A stretch of DNA of 64,000 nt from Opeltia flavorubescens (lineage: Eukaryota > Ascomycota > Lecanoromycetes > Teloschistales > Teloschistaceae), in assembly GCA_000442125.1 (NCBI GenBank), contig KE546985.1:248001-312000 (forward strand). Reading direction: 5' to 3'. The translations under genes were made by a program, and so were the position numbers. A model generated the notes under the pieces. It worked only from the letters and a program-made list of their open reading frames with translations. It did not search any database and was not told the DNA's origin. Shown here piece by piece: positions 61,269-64,000 of the stretch; position 1 is the first letter of the stretch; each line of letters begins with the position of its first letter.

Positions 61269-63324
61269 TCAACGATTCCCTTTCGACTTCTTGGAGTCTC
61301 TTGCTTCTTCGTATGTTTTCGGAGTGTAATTGATGAATTGCTGGTGCCCCGCAGAATTGGATTGGTACGCCTGAGGAGACGAATTTTGAGGCGAATGGGC
61401 GGACCACTGCTGCTGAGAATGAGGAGAGGATTGCTGTTGGGAGATAGATGAAGACTGCTGCTGTGACCGCTGCTGTGACTGCTGCTCTGACTGCGACGGA
61501 GATTGCTGTTGTCCGTAGGAGGTCGATTGGGATAGGTGGAGGTGGGATAGAGATGGAACCCCGAAGGAACCGGGATCGGGGAGTTGATTAATCGCTGATG
61601 TTATACGTCTCAGATGGAAGGGAGCAAAGACCTTGTAAACTGCAAGGGTAAAGTTGTGTGCAGTCCATTTATCCATTCCTTGCATGGTCCTAAAACTGAA
61701 CTCGTGTATTGGATGGCGATAGATGAGTGTGTCATTGCCATCGATTAACACGTAGTAGGCAGAAAGCACGATAAAGGCGTGATCATGAGACACCGAAAAG
61801 GAAAGGATGCGGCGGTGAAGTTCGTTTTCACGTTTTACCATTCGGTACAGATTTACCACAGCATTCGCCATCCATGCTCCGTTGTGCGCATTCTAGATAG
61901 TCAGCATGTTACAGAAGTACGCGAAAGCAAGTGGTAAAAGGGGAGCATTTACCTGCCGATCGGCAATCGCCAGAGACTGTTTGCCACACTTGACTTCATC
62001 GGCCAAGAATGGGAACAACATACTGTAAGTCGCCGTCATATGAGAGGTTGTCATTTGATCTCCTATAACTGGATGTAGTTTATGGAGCTGTGTGCCCGTG
62101 AATGCACGTCTCCCGAATCCGACAGCAAAATCTGGCTGCGGCCGAGGACCTTGGACCAGAGCGATTGCCATTTCCCAACATTCGTTGTCAGTTTGATACA
62201 GATTTTTTAGGTCATCATGACCGCGATGGTAATATTCTTCCGGCGAGGGAACAATTAGTCTCCCGATGTCTGAGATAACTCTGGCTTCGTTCCGGTGGGC
62301 GATGGATTCACAAGTTTGTTCAAAAAGCCGGTCCTGAAACAGGGAATCCTGAGGGACCGGATATCGTTGGTTGAGTAAGTGCTGGCATAGATCCTTGTCC
62401 TCCTGCACGATGCGAAATCCGGCATCTGATTGACCCATGAAGATGTTTGCTTCGGCAAGAGTCTCGACGTATCTTTCACTTGCAGCCTTGGGATTCTTGC
62501 CTTGTCGAAATGTGATGCCTGTGGCTCCAGTTTCGGCCTTGCTGACTTTTGACCTAGTTCGTCGGCCGATCTTCTGAGCTGCCCACAAAGACGACATTTG
62601 GTCAGACAAATGAAAATATTCTTTGGGCCAGGTACCGAAGTCAAGCCAGTGGTCGATGCCGCTCCCGCTCAGAGTGTCTGGCAGACTATGAAACAACTCA
62701 TATGGGAAATTTGATTGCACACAGTCTGTAGGTATAGAGTCGTCGTAATTCCACTGGTCAATTGAGAGAGAGTACTTGGGGTTTGGTAGGTCAATTGATC
62801 CAAGACTCGATGACTGTTTGGTAAGCGATGAGGGAGTGATCAAATTGGAGTAAGGCATTAGGAAATCATACCTTATCCTTTAGCTTTCTACTTGCTGAGG
62901 ATTCTCGAGGATGCTTGGATCCGCCAGCTGAGATGTCTTGGTGAGTATCTTGCTGGATACTCTGGTGGATATCTTGGTGAGTATTTTGGTGAGTATCTTG
63001 GTGAGTATCTTGGTGAGTGTATTGTTGGATGTCTTGGTGAGTATCTTGCCGGATACCTTGGTGGATGTCTTGGTGAGTAACTTGGTGAGTATCTTGGCGG
63101 ATGTCCTGGTGGATGTCCTGATGGATGTCCTGCTGAGTATGTTGACAGGTATCCTGGTAAGTGTCTTGGTGGGTATCCTGGTAAGTGTCTCGGTGGGTGT
63201 CTTGGTGGGTGTCTTGGTGGGTGTCCTGGTAGATATCTTGGTGGATGTTGTGGTGGATGGTGTGTTGGTGTAGGATGAGTGAGGATCGCTTTCGCTTCAG
63301 GCTTTGAGGTTCGACTGATGGCAT
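61269..63324 (-). CDS. DUF7924-domain protein, three exons, intact
   Basis: Exons are 63,324-62,872, 62,813-61,953 and 61,892-61,269, giving about 645 residues with no stop. Intron 1 (62,871-62,814, 58 nt) has GTATGA, branch CTTAC and CAG; intron 2 (61,952-61,893, 60 nt) has GTAAAT, branch GCTGAC and TAG. Residues 28-131 are a tetrapeptide repeat of HQDT/HQDI type. The fungal DUF7924 domain covers about 270-540: EANIFMGQSDAGFRIVQEDK, NEARVISDIGRLIVPS, GPRPQPDFAVGFG, FPFLADEVKCG, IADRQN, SHDH and YRHPIHEFSF. PD at 378-379, ExK at 424-426 and a following DRQ resemble a PD-(D/E)XK nuclease site, which is my inference. The C-terminus (about 559-625) is Gln/Ser-rich. The start ATG is followed by a basic KRKR, possibly nuclear. 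Function is unknown. Confidence 0.85.
62932..63243. repeat. 12 bp coding minisatellite in the DUF7924 gene
   Basis: About 26 tandem 12 bp units, on the plus strand variants of TTGGTGAGTATC, encode on the minus strand (H/Y/Q/R)QD(T/I) tetrapeptides. All units keep the frame. Unit-to-unit differences are single-base. Such arrays change length easily by slippage, so alleles probably differ between strains. Confidence 0.9.
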
Positions 63325-64000
63325 GATCGCGTGAGAGTGAATGAAGCTGAGATGGCAGTACTCTTTGGTGAATCAGAACAGATGCAAGCCCACGGCGTGT
63401 GAAGATTTCTTGGTCAGGAAGGAGGAAATTGAGCTATATCATCCCAGAGAGTTCGTTATACTTGCTACCGTGAGAGTTTGGATGGTAGTAGTATTGGTCT
63501 ATACGGTGGGGATGATGTTATGTATAGGAGAAGTATTCCCATACAGAATTACAGATGAGCTCACAGGAAGTACCGAGGTAATGGGTTGATCTAATCTCTT
63601 GGCACGCCAAGCCTGGCCCTTCTCTCATTTCCAACCTTACATTGTCAACGGCCAACGCCGAAGAGTCTTACCTATACAATTCAAATGAACAACTCTCACT
63701 AATCGAGGAAGAATTGAAGGATCCACTCTATTGAGTTATCGGATTTGATGGCGCGCTTAGCACCGTATCAGATATGCAACCGGTGATAATAGCAACACTC
63801 AGCTATAGGGGAAAGCAGCACAATATATTTCAAGCTTTTGTAGTCTTGTATAGGACTATACCGAGCGGGGACACGAATTGGAGATTAATCTGTCTATGTA
63901 AATGATCTGGCTTGATTTTGTGCCTGGCAATCCAGCAAGGATGAATTGATGGAGATTGATGGCAGGGTGCTGAACCAGGACGCAGAACAAGCATGCACAG
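63325..64000. promoter_or_regulatory. 5' flank of DUF7924 gene
   Basis: This is the region upstream of the minus-strand start at 63,324. A plus-strand frame at 63,341-63,589 has no domain and lies where the promoter and 5' UTR should be. I see no clear TATA box or other site. Confidence 0.35.

Noticed and set aside
62892-63273. Plus-strand frames over the minisatellite, including a Val/Leu/Ile-Ser repeat protein
   Set aside because: Antisense shadow of the His-Gln-Asp-Thr repeat in the spliced DUF7924 gene, which has domain and intron support.
63341-63589. 82-codon plus-strand frame upstream of the DUF7924 gene
   Set aside because: No domain, overlaps the expected promoter and 5' UTR; likely chance.
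63595-63630. CTTGGCACGCCAAGCCTGG as another possible TIR
   Set aside because: Only a short inverted GGC/GCC stretch; no partner arm.
1-64000. CRISPR arrays, bacterial operons, rRNA and tRNA genes
   Set aside because: No spaced direct-repeat array, no ribosome-binding sites or rRNA-like sequence, and no tRNA arm pattern was found; introns and gene families are fungal.

Overview
This window looks like an accessory, transposon-rich region of a filamentous ascomycete (Pezizomycotina). Short GT-AG introns, a fungal highly reducing polyketide synthase, an EB1-type gene fragment and a DUF7924 protein all point there. The base composition is strongly bimodal. Blocks at about 1-2,790, 8,560-25,630, 42,830-44,810 and 51,060-60,480 are extremely AT-rich, nearly free of CA and TG dinucleotides and lack real ORFs. 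That is the mark of repeat-induced point mutation (RIP). GC-balanced islands lie between them. Three positions are N (about 10,914, 23,656 and 24,897).

The RIP blocks still hold recognisable transposon skeletons: a 2.0 kb element with 162 bp LTRs (8,735-10,773), an 8.8 kb element with perfect 8 bp target duplications (12,260-21,091, hAT-like), and a 465 bp hAT-type MITE with a perfect TTAATTAA duplication (23,436-23,900). TA-flanked inverted-repeat elements sit in the islands: 34,541-34,633 (93 bp), 42,764-44,859 (2.1 kb, same family as the 93 bp one) and 48,912-49,408 (497 bp, another family).

The central island (25.6-51 kb) is a graveyard of genes: a truncated ABCC-type transporter, several unrecognised membrane or helical proteins, a SAM methyltransferase and a highly reducing polyketide synthase. 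Most carry in-frame stops where a CAG, CAA, CGA or TGG codon is expected, so RIP seems to have leaked from repeats into neighbouring single-copy sequence. The synthase has lost half of its KS, its whole AT and most of its DH. Its ER is split by the 2.1 kb transposon, its KR is shortened, and its upstream end is joined to a fragment of an unrelated EB1 microtubule-binding protein gene. Synthase, methyltransferase and ABC transporter together suggest a dead secondary-metabolite cluster.

Two genes look intact. One is a two-exon gene of unknown function with an AT-hook-like motif (35,248-36,304, minus). The other is a three-exon DUF7924 gene at the right end (61,269-63,324, minus), with an expanded tetrapeptide repeat at its N-terminus and, by inspection, a PD-(D/E)XK nuclease-like set of residues. 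The left island (2.8-8.5 kb) holds degraded coding-like sequence and a degenerate tandem repeat, with no confident gene.
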